From 54-19 sp038210655 (GTDB lineage Bacteria > Chloroflexota > Chloroflexia > Chloroheliales > Chloroheliaceae), in the NCBI GenBank assembly GCA_038210655.1, contig JBBQWM010000028.1:1-64000 (forward strand): a DNA stretch of 64,000 nt. The letters are read 5' to 3'. Of the stretch, positions 25,836-34,248 are shown in pieces. The notes beneath the pieces were generated by a model that saw nothing but the letters and a program-made list of their open reading frames with translations, was not told the origin of the DNA and ran no database searches. The translations under genes and the position numbers were made by a program. Every line of letters starts with the position of its first letter. Position 1 is the stretch's first letter.

Positions 25836-25856
25836 TAGGGTACACAAACTACCCTA
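25836..25856 (-). promoter_or_regulatory. Inverted repeat upstream of bchX, candidate operator
   Basis: TAGGGTA-N7-TACCCTA (arms 25836-25842 and 25850-25856) lies 69-89 bases before the bchX start. The two centres are 14 bases apart, or about 1.3 helical turns, usable by a dimeric regulator. A related half (TACCCTAG) occurs about 20 bases before bchG near 40648. Confidence 0.45.
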
Positions 25857-26023
25857 TCCTGTGCTTATAGAAAGCAGGACCCTAGAAGGTGATAAGCAAG
25901 GTAACTTGAGTTTGATGGAGCAATCTCGCGCCCAGGTTTGTAAAGATACGCTACCCAGGTAACTTTTACGAGAGCTAGTTGAGTCTAACATAGGGGTATG
26001 GCTTTTATGGTATTTATCGCTAC

Positions 26024-26065
26024 AAAAAAAAGGCTAAAAAGCGGTAGTCCCCATCCTGGACTACC
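26024..26065 (-). terminator. Rho-independent terminator upstream of bchX (attenuator or sRNA end)
   Basis: An 8-bp stem (26043-26050 with 26058-26065, GGTAGTCC/GGACTACC) is followed on the minus strand by GC, five T, AGCC and eight T. It lies 257 bases upstream of bchX with no minus-strand gene before it. It may end a small RNA or act as a leader attenuator for bchXYZ. Confidence 0.6.
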
Positions 26066-26361
26066 CCTTGCCAAATCGATCTAGCCAGGCATGAATAAAA
26101 ATTTCAGTACTTTCAGCTATCCCAATTTCCCATACCATATTATGAGAAACTATGGTACAACATGAGGTAGAAGCGCAAAATGGCTGAGTTTGTGGAAAAT
26201 CACAACGAGCTAGACTGTTACAAAGCCGGTAGATAAATGAGTAGGTAGCTTGAAAATAGGCCCGTTAAATTGGCTAAACCCGGCCCTTTAGTTTGAATAA
26301 TCACTGCTTAGAACCGATTTAGGGTGCTTTATCTGCTTCTAATGAACGACGGGAAGAAAAA

Positions 26362-27189
26362 ATGTACACGAGTTCAAGTTTTGTTATGCCAACACCGACC
26401 ACACAACTTCTCACAAAAAAGACCGCATCGCCCGCCGAGGCTTCCCCTCCGCAAATTACGGCATGCATCCATCCGCATCTGGCAGATTGGAAAATCGCCT
26501 GGTTGCCGGTGGCAGACCTGGTCGAAAATCGCCAAATCGGTCATCGTAATTCGTTGGTTGGAGTAATTGTGACCGGCGAACACGCCCAGGATAAGCCGGG
26601 CCTTGCCAGAGAAATAACCCACCTTATAAAGGATTTGCCGTCCCGAACCTTGATTGGGCTTGATTTTAGCGGAATCGCCAATATGGACAGCAGTTTGTGG
26701 CAGGCATTGGGGCCTGGGTTGGTCGAGCATACTCTGAGCGGCAAGCTCGGTGCGGATAAGCGGTTGCTTTATATGATTGATGAAAATAATTGGCTGGCAA
26801 CCGATCTGCAATGTGCTTTTGAAGGGGTAGCCCGCGCTCGTTTCCAGGCTCAACCCGCTGGCCCGCATCCGAACCTGGCGGCCCTGGCTCCCGGTATCGA
26901 AGAGGGATTCTGTGGCGTGTTAGCTCCGCTCTATGCTGAAGCGCTCAACTTAGTAAACCACTATGGTAGCCTGAACAGCCTGGAACTTTATCATCATCTG
27001 CAACGCCGCTATCGGCTTGCCCCGGCCCACGCCGACCAGTGTATGGCTTTACTCGCTCATCTCGGTCTGCTGCATCGTCACAGTGCCGCCCGCTCTGATG
27101 GAGTAATAACCTACGACCTTAATGCTAAAGGTTATTCCTTGAGTATTCCTGAAAAAACTATACGCGAAAAAGGCTATCGGTTAGGGTAA
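26362..27189 (+). CDS. STAS-like protein with C-terminal helical (winged-helix-like) region
   Basis: This 275-aa soluble protein is not assigned to a named family. Residues about 45-150 resemble a STAS domain: a beta-strand and loop LIGLDFSGIANMDSSLWQAL (98-116) of the type carrying the regulatory serine in anti-sigma-factor antagonists. The C-terminal ~80 residues (LNSLELYHHLQRRYRLAPAHADQCMALLAHLGLLHRH) look like a winged helix. It is transcribed away from bchXYZ across a shared 594-base regulatory region, so it could be a regulator of pigment synthesis, but that is inference from position. The ATG at 26362 has a GGGAAG ribosome binding site. Confidence 0.65.
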   Translation: MYTSSSFVMPTPTTQLLTKKTASPAEASPPQITACIHPHLADWKIAWLPVADLVENRQIGHRNSLVGVIVTGEHAQDKPGLAREITHLIKDLPSRTLIGLDFSGIANMDSSLWQALGPGLVEHTLSGKLGADKRLLYMIDENNWLATDLQCAFEGVARARFQAQPAGPHPNLAALAPGIEEGFCGVLAPLYAEALNLVNHYGSLNSLELYHHLQRRYRLAPAHADQCMALLAHLGLLHRHSAARSDGVITYDLNAKGYSLSIPEKTIREKGYRLG

Positions 27190-27516
27190 AAGCTATTTGA
27201 AATTATCGATTGCCGGTCTATCGAAACCGAGCAGGTGGGATAGCCTGCTCTGTCAATCCCTAAACCGGGAGTGAGTATGTGTTAGAGCGTGTCTAACACA
27301 CGTCACGCCCCATACGGGGTGTGAGCGAAGGTGAGCCTAACGCAGGGTCTAAAACTAACTCAGTCGAGCCGAAGCGAAGAATCTGATTCGACCAAAGTCA
27401 AGCTTCTTCGGGGCTTAGAGCCACCTTAATCGAAGACTTTGCTAACAGCGCCCCTCAGAATGACATTATTGGACACTCTCTAAGGTATTGCTAAAAATGG
27501 GCGATAGCCCCGATTT
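27190..27516. other. Intergenic region, 327 bases, mostly a MITE-like element
   Basis: The plus gene at 26362 and the minus gene at 27517 converge here. A 7-bp GAGCAGG/CCTGCTC hairpin near 27226-27247 may serve as terminator. The rest is the repeat element at 27282-27483, which contains two further hairpins (27278-27300 and 27303-27324). Confidence 0.6.
27282..27483. repeat. MITE-like element with ~12-bp terminal inverted repeats
   Basis: The left end GTTAGAGCGTGTC (27281-27293) is matched in inverse by GGACACTCTCTAAG (27471-27484). Inside are a hairpin with TCACGCCCC/GGGGTGTGA and a stretch ending CCCCTCAGAATGACA, plus CGAAGAATCT near 27378, motifs shared with the element at 33366-33487. 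There is no open reading frame. Confidence 0.55.
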
Positions 27517-28491
27517 CTATACTCTGGCTACCACCCGCTTGCGGCCCTGGTGTTTTGCATCATATAGGGCGGCATCGGCAGCGGCGATCAATGCTTTAGG
27601 ATTTTGGCCTGGTGTTGGAATGAAACTGGCAACCCCGATACTCAAGCTCACAAACTGGCTTACCTCCGAATAGGCGTGGGCTAGTTTCAGGTGTTGAATT
27701 TCGGCCTGAATGATCTCGGCTACTTGCAACGCGCCTTCGAGGGGCGTGTCGGGCAGAATGACTGCAAATTCCTCTCCACCATAGCGGGCCACCAGGTCTT
27801 GGGCGTGACCGACTACTCGGCTGATCCCCTGGGCCACTAGATAGAGGCAACGGTCTCCGGCTGGATGACCATAGCCATCGTTGTAGCGCTTGAAATAATC
27901 CACGTCACACATTAACAAACTGAGGGTAGTTTGCTCGGATTGCTCCCATTGGGCTTGTAAATATTGGTCGAAGCGGCGGCGATTGGCGATTTGGGTCAGG
28001 TCGTCCAGCACTGCCAACCGTTGTAATTCCAGGTTAGCCTTGTAAAGCGCGGCTTCGGCCAGCTTGCGCTCCCGAATCTCGGCTTGCAATTCTCTTTGAA
28101 GCTTGTAGATCGTCAGGTGCGTATTGACGCGGGCCAACAACTCTTCGACCTGAAAGGGTTTGGAAACGTAATCTACTCCTCCCGCCTCAAAGCCCTTGAG
28201 TTTGTCCTCAACATTGGTCAAAACCGTCATAAAGATAACCGGGATCGCTCTGGTGCGCTCCCCGACTTTTAGGCGGCGGCAGGTTTCAAACCCATCAATG
28301 CCGGTCATCTGTACATCTAGCAAAATCAGATCGGGCTGGGCAAATTCGGCCCGCTTGATCCCCGACTCACCATCACGGGCGGTCAGAACGTCAAAACCCT
28401 CTACTTTTAACTGTTCGGAGGCTACCTTCAGGTTGGTTACATTGTCATCAATAACCAATATCGTACCACCGACCTGACCTGATCGTAGCAT
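27517..28491 (-). CDS. Response regulator with diguanylate cyclase (GGDEF) domain
   Basis: This makes the second messenger cyclic di-GMP under control of a receiver domain. The REC domain (about 10-125) has the acidic pocket IDDN and phosphoacceptor Asp59 (LILLDVQM) with the conserved Lys in SKPF. A short coiled coil (LQRELQAEIRERKLAEAAL) leads to the GGDEF domain with an active GGEEF at 238-242. The inhibitory I-site position reads HAQD (229-232), not RxxD, so product feedback is probably lost. A longer frame starts at 28533, but AAAGGAG lies just before the ATG at 28491, which is chosen; the extra codons would come from a dispersed repeat. It is downstream of the hybrid kinase on the same strand, its likely phosphodonor. 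Confidence 0.92.
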   Translation of the reverse strand: MLRSGQVGGTILVIDDNVTNLKVASEQLKVEGFDVLTARDGESGIKRAEFAQPDLILLDVQMTGIDGFETCRRLKVGERTRAIPVIFMTVLTNVEDKLKGFEAGGVDYVSKPFQVEELLARVNTHLTIYKLQRELQAEIRERKLAEAALYKANLELQRLAVLDDLTQIANRRRFDQYLQAQWEQSEQTTLSLLMCDVDYFKRYNDGYGHPAGDRCLYLVAQGISRVVGHAQDLVARYGGEEFAVILPDTPLEGALQVAEIIQAEIQHLKLAHAYSEVSQFVSLSIGVASFIPTPGQNPKALIAAADAALYDAKHQGRKRVVARV

Positions 28492-28507
28492 AATTTCTAC
28501 TCCTTTA

Positions 28508-28594
28508 AAATTAACAGGGATAGACAGGATCAACCGGATATATATAGGTTTCTCTATTCCTGCTGAACTGGCTAACCTGTTTGGCGCAGTTGCG
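28508..28594. repeat. Dispersed repeat, copy A (paired with 61013-61097)
   Basis: It starts AAATTAACAGGGATAGACAG and ends TTGGCGCAGTTGCG, the same start and end as the element at 61013-61097, with a variable centre holding a loose AGGGATAG/CTATTCCT fold-back. Here it separates the histidine kinase gene from the diguanylate cyclase gene. Confidence 0.75.
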
Positions 28595-28640
28595 TCCGCT
28601 TACCCCGTCTCCTTTAGGTAAGCGGCTGACGGGTCGCACG

Positions 28641-31600
28641 CTATATATTTTGGGCAGATTCTAAATAACGCTTTATCAGGCTCTGAATTTGCTCATCCTC
28701 GAAATTATCGGCCAGCGCATAAATCCGCCGGGCAAACGGTTGGTACTGCTGGGAAAGACTTTCCAGGTGGAGTGCCTGTTGTTGAAGACGCTCCATATTT
28801 CCCAGACAGGCCAGTTCGTACAAAGTTTCTAGCTCCTGGCGAGGCGGCGGAACTCCTAGCCCTTCCAAATCAACCCTAACATTCACAATTGGTTTTTCAG
28901 AAATAGCTGGTAAGGGCAGTTCATAGCTCCACTCTAAGCCCAGATATTTTTGGATGGTCGCAAAGACTTTTTCAGCCTCAATCGGTTTGGACATAAAATC
29001 ATCACAACCTACCCGGTGGCTTTGCTCCTGGTCTATTTCCAGGACACTGGCCGATACCGCGATAATCGGGATATGGGCCAACCGGGGGATCGCCCGGATA
29101 GCGACTACCGCTTCAAAACCCATCATTACCGGCATCACCAGATCAATAAAGATGATGTCTGGTGGATTGTGTTCGGCCTGATTGACGGCCTCCAGACCGT
29201 TCTCAGCCAGGGCGATCTCAAATCCGAGTGGTTCTAGCAAATTCATCAAAACCATTCGGTTTTCGGGTCGGTCATCCACCACTAAAATACGGCGACGGTC
29301 GCCCACATAGCCGCTTATATCCTTGATCGGAACTCCTTTAGTAGCGGCAACTTTTCCAGCCAGGGGGAAGGTAGCCTCGAACCAGAAAGTGCTACCTACT
29401 CCCGGTTTACTCTGCACCTGGATAGTGCTACCCATCAACTCGATCAGATGCTGGCTAATGGTCAGACCTAGCCCGGTTCCAGCGGCCCGGTGCTGAGCGT
29501 CGCCAACCTGCTCAAAAGGCTGGAAAATCTTTTCTAACACCTCCGGCGCAATCCCAACCCCGGTATCCTGGATTTCAAAGCACAGCCCAACCTCGCTAGT
29601 AAGTGAAGGGTCTTGGGGTGGGCAGACCTTTACGCGAAAGGTTACGGCTCCCCGCCCGGTAAATTTGACCGCATTTCCTAGTAAGTTGAGCAATACCTGG
29701 CGCAAACGCTTTTCATCGGCCTGAATTGCGGCAGGTAGGTATGGGTCGGGCTGGTAGACAAAGCTGATATTTTTCTGGTAAGCGTTCATCCGCATAATAC
29801 CGACGATCCCTTCCAGGAAGCTAGAAAGGTCTAACGGTTGGGGATAGAGTTCCATTTTACGGGCTTCGACCTTCGCCAGGTCCAGAATGTCGTTGATTAA
29901 GGTAAGCAAATGTTTACCACTATTATAAATGGTTTGTAAACCATCTTTTTGAAGGGTGCTAAGGGTCGAATTGCGTTGAAGAATCTGGCTATAGCCCAAA
30001 ATACCGTTGAGAGGAGTACGCAACTCGTGGCTCATATTTGCCAAAAACTCGCTTTTAGCCTGGTTCGCAGTTTCGGCTTGGTCTTTAGCAATTGCCAGTT
30101 CGTGTGTCCGTTCGCCAACTTGCACCTCCAATAAACGGCTACGAGCCTTGATATTATGAGTCCGCCAATGATAGAGTGAGAAAATCAGGCCAAAAATCCC
30201 AAGCAAGGCCACAATGCGAAACAACCAGGTCTCCCACCAGGGCGGGTTGATTATAATGCGTAAAGTGGCCTCCTGATCGCTCCAGACTTTATCGTCGTTG
30301 CTACCCATAACCCGTAAGGTATAGGTTCCGGGAGCCAGGTTGGAATAATTAATACTGCGCTGCTTGCTATCTACTTCGTGCCATTTGGTTTCGAGACCCT
30401 CCATTTGGTAGCGATAGTAATTCTTTTCGGGGGCAGCGTAGCTCAAGGCGGCAAATTCAAACGAGAGGAAATTTTGCTGGTATTCCAGCTTTAAGTCCGA
30501 CATATCCCAAACACTCGCTTTGAAAGTCGGTACATCTGCGACCTTTATCGGATTATTAAACAAATTTATATCGGTCAGCACCACCGGCGGTTTGTAAGCA
30601 TTATCTTTGATGAGTTCCGGGAAGAAGGCGGTTAGGCCATTTGAACCAGCGAAAAACATCTCTCCGCGCTCACTTTTGTAGAAGGCAAAGGACCCAAACT
30701 CGTTGCCCTGCAAGCCGTCGGTTACATCATAATTTTTAAAGGATTTACTGATAGGATTAAATTGGCTGATCCCCTTTGTACTGCTGATCCACAGATTGCC
30801 TTGTTTGTCTTCCAAAATTCCTTTTAAGGCATTGGTTGGCAACCCATTCTGTTCGGTATAGAGGGTAAAATTTTCGGTCTTGCGTTCAAAATAAAGCAAC
30901 CCGCCCAAAGTAGCGAGCCAGAGATTACCCTGGGGGTCGTCATAGATACCTTCGATGCTGACTACTGGAATAGTAGCTTTTGGGTTAGTAGGGTTGGAAG
31001 CCGAGCTATTAGAATTATTGCTATTGGGCTGATGATAGTAACTTACAAATCGCCCGGTTTCGCGGTTCAGACGGCTAAGAAAGCCGCCACCTCCGACCCA
31101 AACCTCGCCCGCTCGATCTACGTGGACGATTTGGCCTGGGCTTTTTTTCACCCCGACCGGTATATCAGCGTGTAGGGCATAGTTAGCGATAAATTTCCGG
31201 CTGGCTCGGTCAAAGTAATAGAGTGTTTCGCCCGAAATTACCCAAAAGTTCTTTTGTTGATCCTGGGCAACAAACTGAATCTCGACCGGGCGATTAGAGT
31301 CTGGTCGCATCTTCGGGTCAGTAAAGCTCTGGATACGTTCGGTTTTGCGATCAAAAAGATAAAGACCGTCAAGGCCATCCAACCACAAGCCATCTTGCTC
31401 ATCGGGATAGATGGCTGACATTGCCGCTATCGAGGGCGGTAGGGGCGGGGATGGTTTTATATTAGTAGTGTTGTAGCGCTTGATCGAACCATCCAGCGGG
31501 TTAAAGCGGGTCAACGTAGAGCCAGACCCAAGCCATATAATACCACTCGGTTCCTGGTAGATCGCTTCGGTTAGGAGGCTAAAGGCTTTATCTGGGTTCA

Positions 31601-32822
31601 GTGGGTCGCGGCGATAAAAAGTAAACTGGGTCTGGTTAAGGTCTACCAGTTCTATCCCGGTATTGGCGGTCCCCAACCATAGCAGACCCTCCCGGTTTTC
31701 ATAAATGATCCAGGTCGAGGCAAGCGTTAGACTGTCCGGGTTGGCTATGTTATTTGTGTAATGAGCTACAAACTGATGGGTTTGCAGATTAAATACGTAG
31801 ACCCCATCATTTGGAAGCTGACAGCCTATCCAGAGTAATCCATTACGGTCGTGCTGGATGGCATTCAACTGGGCTTCCTGGTTTGGCCCGGTATTAGCCT
31901 GGGGATTGGTGGTCTCAAGCGGCGCTTTGTAATAAGTGAATTGAGTGGTTTGTCGATCAAACTGGTAGAGGCCATCGCTACCCGCCAACCAGAGCAACCC
32001 GGCCTGGCCTATCGTAAAATCGTTTATTCGGACAAGTGGGCGCAGTGAGGGGGTAGCCGCGCCCACGTTCTGGGCTACCGAAGGGTTATAACACTTTGAT
32101 TGTCCACTCTGAGGGTCGAATTTATATAGATCGTTGGAGACTAGCCAGATCAGGTCGGCTTGATCGTCCCAGAGCATTTTGCGTACCCGGGCCGGTTGGC
32201 GTTCACAACCGCCAAGCGGATAGCTTTTGAAACTATCGGTTTGGGGTTCAAATCGGCTGATCTGACCATCTCCACTGCCGACCCAAAGATTGCCAGCCCG
32301 ATCCAGCACCATTGCACTGACATTGATCTGGTAACGAGTAAATTGATCGGTAGCCGCATCGAAGCGGTTTAATCCGCCATCACGGGTACCAATCCAAAGG
32401 CGACCTTCGCGATCTTCGATCAAGGCCATAATCACATCATTGCTCAAAGAGTGCAAGTCGTCCGGTTTGTTTTTGTAGGTGTGAAAGCGGTAGCCATCAT
32501 AGCGGGCCAGTCCCTCCCAACTACCGATCCACATAAAACCCCGCTTGTCCTGGACAATTGCTTCTACGTGGTTACTGGGTAGTCCATCATTGGTAGTCAG
32601 ATGCCGGAAGCGTAGCGAGGGCGACAAGCTCGGTTTAGTGGGGTTATCAGAAGTACTTTCCTGAGCATAAGTTGTAGGTAGCCCTTCCAGGAGGGACATA
32701 ATCAGGCCGACCAGAAACAGGCTCGATAATAGGATAGTAAATCCAGGCGACTTAAAACCGGGCCAACCCTTTCGGTGAAAAAGGATTGCTTGATTATTTC
32801 GGGGCAGGTTTTTTCCTAACAT
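28641..32822 (-). CDS. Hybrid histidine kinase with two-component-regulator propeller sensor
   Basis: This is a very large membrane sensor kinase. After an N-terminal membrane/signal segment (about 20-50) comes an extracytoplasmic pair of seven-blade propellers marked by repeated GLLWIG or GNLWVG motifs (e.g. GFMWIGSWEGLARYDGYRF, GRLWIGTRDGGLNRFD), then a Y_Y_Y domain near 800-870 and a membrane helix WLFRIVALLGIFGLIFSLYHW. The cytoplasm has HisKA with the phosphorylated His in MSHELRTPLNG, HATPase (LLNLLGNAVKF, DTGVGIAPE, GTGLGL), a REC domain (DIIFIDLVMPV) and a ~95-residue helical tail. A 24-base longer frame exists, but the ATG at 32822 has GGAG 9 bases upstream and is preferred (1393 aa). 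The probable target is the neighbouring diguanylate cyclase. Confidence 0.93.
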   Translation of the reverse strand: MLGKNLPRNNQAILFHRKGWPGFKSPGFTILLSSLFLVGLIMSLLEGLPTTYAQESTSDNPTKPSLSPSLRFRHLTTNDGLPSNHVEAIVQDKRGFMWIGSWEGLARYDGYRFHTYKNKPDDLHSLSNDVIMALIEDREGRLWIGTRDGGLNRFDAATDQFTRYQINVSAMVLDRAGNLWVGSGDGQISRFEPQTDSFKSYPLGGCERQPARVRKMLWDDQADLIWLVSNDLYKFDPQSGQSKCYNPSVAQNVGAATPSLRPLVRINDFTIGQAGLLWLAGSDGLYQFDRQTTQFTYYKAPLETTNPQANTGPNQEAQLNAIQHDRNGLLWIGCQLPNDGVYVFNLQTHQFVAHYTNNIANPDSLTLASTWIIYENREGLLWLGTANTGIELVDLNQTQFTFYRRDPLNPDKAFSLLTEAIYQEPSGIIWLGSGSTLTRFNPLDGSIKRYNTTNIKPSPPLPPSIAAMSAIYPDEQDGLWLDGLDGLYLFDRKTERIQSFTDPKMRPDSNRPVEIQFVAQDQQKNFWVISGETLYYFDRASRKFIANYALHADIPVGVKKSPGQIVHVDRAGEVWVGGGGFLSRLNRETGRFVSYYHQPNSNNSNSSASNPTNPKATIPVVSIEGIYDDPQGNLWLATLGGLLYFERKTENFTLYTEQNGLPTNALKGILEDKQGNLWISSTKGISQFNPISKSFKNYDVTDGLQGNEFGSFAFYKSERGEMFFAGSNGLTAFFPELIKDNAYKPPVVLTDINLFNNPIKVADVPTFKASVWDMSDLKLEYQQNFLSFEFAALSYAAPEKNYYRYQMEGLETKWHEVDSKQRSINYSNLAPGTYTLRVMGSNDDKVWSDQEATLRIIINPPWWETWLFRIVALLGIFGLIFSLYHWRTHNIKARSRLLEVQVGERTHELAIAKDQAETANQAKSEFLANMSHELRTPLNGILGYSQILQRNSTLSTLQKDGLQTIYNSGKHLLTLINDILDLAKVEARKMELYPQPLDLSSFLEGIVGIMRMNAYQKNISFVYQPDPYLPAAIQADEKRLRQVLLNLLGNAVKFTGRGAVTFRVKVCPPQDPSLTSEVGLCFEIQDTGVGIAPEVLEKIFQPFEQVGDAQHRAAGTGLGLTISQHLIELMGSTIQVQSKPGVGSTFWFEATFPLAGKVAATKGVPIKDISGYVGDRRRILVVDDRPENRMVLMNLLEPLGFEIALAENGLEAVNQAEHNPPDIIFIDLVMPVMMGFEAVVAIRAIPRLAHIPIIAVSASVLEIDQEQSHRVGCDDFMSKPIEAEKVFATIQKYLGLEWSYELPLPAISEKPIVNVRVDLEGLGVPPPRQELETLYELACLGNMERLQQQALHLESLSQQYQPFARRIYALADNFEDEQIQSLIKRYLESAQNI

Positions 32823-33139
32823 AGCTAACTTCTCCGGCACTAGCATAATCGCAATTTGTAGGCGGGGTACAATCAGTCTATTTTAGAGGTTGAACCTTAC
32901 AATTACCATTACACTTCAGGAATATTATCAATCAAAATAAACACGCCAGTTCGTGAAAGGTTACAAAATAGGTAACTCAAATTGGGTAACTATCAACGAC
33001 CCTCACTAAGCCGTCTTTGCTTTGTATTATATCGTTGTAAATCCTCCAAATAAGGGATGCTCTCTCCCCTATTTTTTACTTATATTAACCATGCAATTCT
33101 TGAGTAGTAACTTAGATTAGAGATGAAAGGAATAAAACA

Positions 33140-33355
33140 ATGTACAGCACCGAAGTAATTTTGGCCCCGGACTATTTTGAAGATTGGCGCATTAGTTTGG
33201 GTAATGCTATTGTCGAGCGTTTGCAGGATAATTCTTCCAGCTTCAACGACCAGCAAAATAAGGGGTTCAATTCGCTAAATGACTTGAGTTGTGAATGGAT
33301 TGTAACCGACGATGGCGAATTGGTCTGCTATTGGGTTTTAGCCGATCAGCTGTAG
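33140..33355 (+). CDS. Small hypothetical protein, 71 aa
   Basis: This acidic soluble miniprotein (YSTEVILAPDYFEDWRIS... ending DDGELVCYWVLADQL) has no recognised family. The ATG has an AAAGGAA ribosome binding site at proper spacing, the only reason beyond composition to call it a gene. It is divergent from the hybrid kinase, with 293 bases of shared upstream DNA, and a MITE-like element begins 11 bases after its stop. Confidence 0.6.
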   Translation: MYSTEVILAPDYFEDWRISLGNAIVERLQDNSSSFNDQQNKGFNSLNDLSCEWIVTDDGELVCYWVLADQL

Positions 33356-33365
33356 TTAAAACAAA

Positions 33366-33487
33366 GTAACTACTCAGGCCATGTCATTCTGAGGCGGCGG
33401 ATTACCTGGATTTTTGCCAAAGAAGCTCCCCGCCGAAGAATCTTAGACCCTTCGCGGCGGCTCAGGGTGACAGGGCTGGGTAGTTAC
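33366..33487. repeat. MITE-like element with long imperfect inverted ends
   Basis: The left end GTAACTACTCAGGCCATGTC and the reverse complement of the right end GTAACTACCCAGCCCTGTCA align over about 35 bases with few mismatches. The 122-base element contains the TGTCATTCTGAG and CGAAGAATCT motifs common to a widespread class of bacterial intergenic repeats. It has no coding capacity and lies immediately upstream of the interrupted lipoprotein gene. Confidence 0.75.
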
Positions 33488-33520
33488 AAAACAAAATCAA
33501 TTTTTGAAAGGATAAAATCA

Positions 33521-34117
33521 ATGCTATTTGTTAAATTTTTGCAAAACCATTCCAAACGCCAACCCTGGACAATTCTGGGCCTTGGTTTGCTGAGCCTGCT
33601 ATATAGCCTGATGCTGGTAGCCTGTGGTGATAGCAATTATGATTTTCCGGCTAACTCGACCACAGAGGCAGGTAAGACTACCTCAGGCGCAACCTCTAAC
33701 AAAACCGAACAAGCCAAAATCAACCCTTGTGCGCTAGTCACAAAATCTGATGTAGAAGCCTTTATGGGTGGGCCAGTTACAGCATAAAAGAACAGTACTC
33801 AGGGGCCGGTTGAGATTTGTAGTTACAAGATTGATAACAAGACCTTTGCGCTTTCCACTCTGCTAGTATCGGTCGAGAGCAAGCCGGTTTCCAAATCCAG
33901 TTTGGAGCTAGAAGTTAATTCCTCGTCCAGAATTCTGGATCAAAAAGCCCAAGCCATCCCTGGTCTTGGAGAAGCCGCCTTCAGTGTCGGTGATGAATTT
34001 CTCTTTGTAACCAAAAACGGGGTCGGTTTCAATTTGTATTTCCCCTTCGGTAGCAAAGAGCCAGGCACAATTGAGAAAGCCAAGCTAGTAGCCGCTAAAG
34101 CCCTGGAACGGCTTTAA
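33521..34117 (+). pseudogene. Lipoprotein (DUF3558-like) interrupted by an in-frame TAA
   Basis: The first part starts at an ATG (33521) with an AAAGGA ribosome binding site, has a signal peptide and lipobox LVAC, a Thr/Ser-rich linker, and then NPCALVTKSDVEAFMGGPVTA. A TAA at 33785-33787 follows, after which the same frame continues KNSTQGPVEICSYKIDNKTF to a stop at 34117 with normal coding character. The two cysteines (NPC and EIC) and the DVEAFMG stretch fit an extracytoplasmic DUF3558-like domain that spans the stop. So this is a single gene broken by one nonsense change, or a sequencing error. The frame is otherwise undamaged, implying a recent event. Confidence 0.75.
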
Positions 34118-34152
34118 TATAGAGCGTAACCCTAACAAATAAATTAAAAAGC

Positions 34153-34180
34153 CAGGTATCAGGTGTTTATCTGATACCTG
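34153..34180 (+). terminator. Stem-loop after the interrupted lipoprotein gene
   Basis: A perfect 10-bp stem CAGGTATCAG/CTGATACCTG (34153-34162 with 34171-34180) with an 8-nt loop starts 36 bases past the lipoprotein stop. There is no strong U-run. Confidence 0.5.
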
Positions 34181-34248
34181 ACGCTTTAGCGGCACGGAGT
34201 TGTTTACAAAATAAAAGCAAGTGACTACAGAAAAAGGCAGGAACCGAG

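Larger units (their letters stand above)
25768..26361. other. Divergent upstream region of bchX, 594 bases
   Basis: This region separates bchXYZ (minus) from the STAS-like gene (plus). It contains the inverted repeat at 25836-25856 and the minus-strand terminator at 26024-26065. The roughly 270 bases between that terminator and the plus-strand gene could hold a short minus-strand transcript. I see no open frame with coding character. Confidence 0.6.

Noticed and set aside
33785..33787. Recoded stop (selenocysteine or pyrrolysine) in the lipoprotein gene
   Set aside because: The stop is TAA, not TGA or TAG, no recoding structure is evident, and the position is not a catalytic one.
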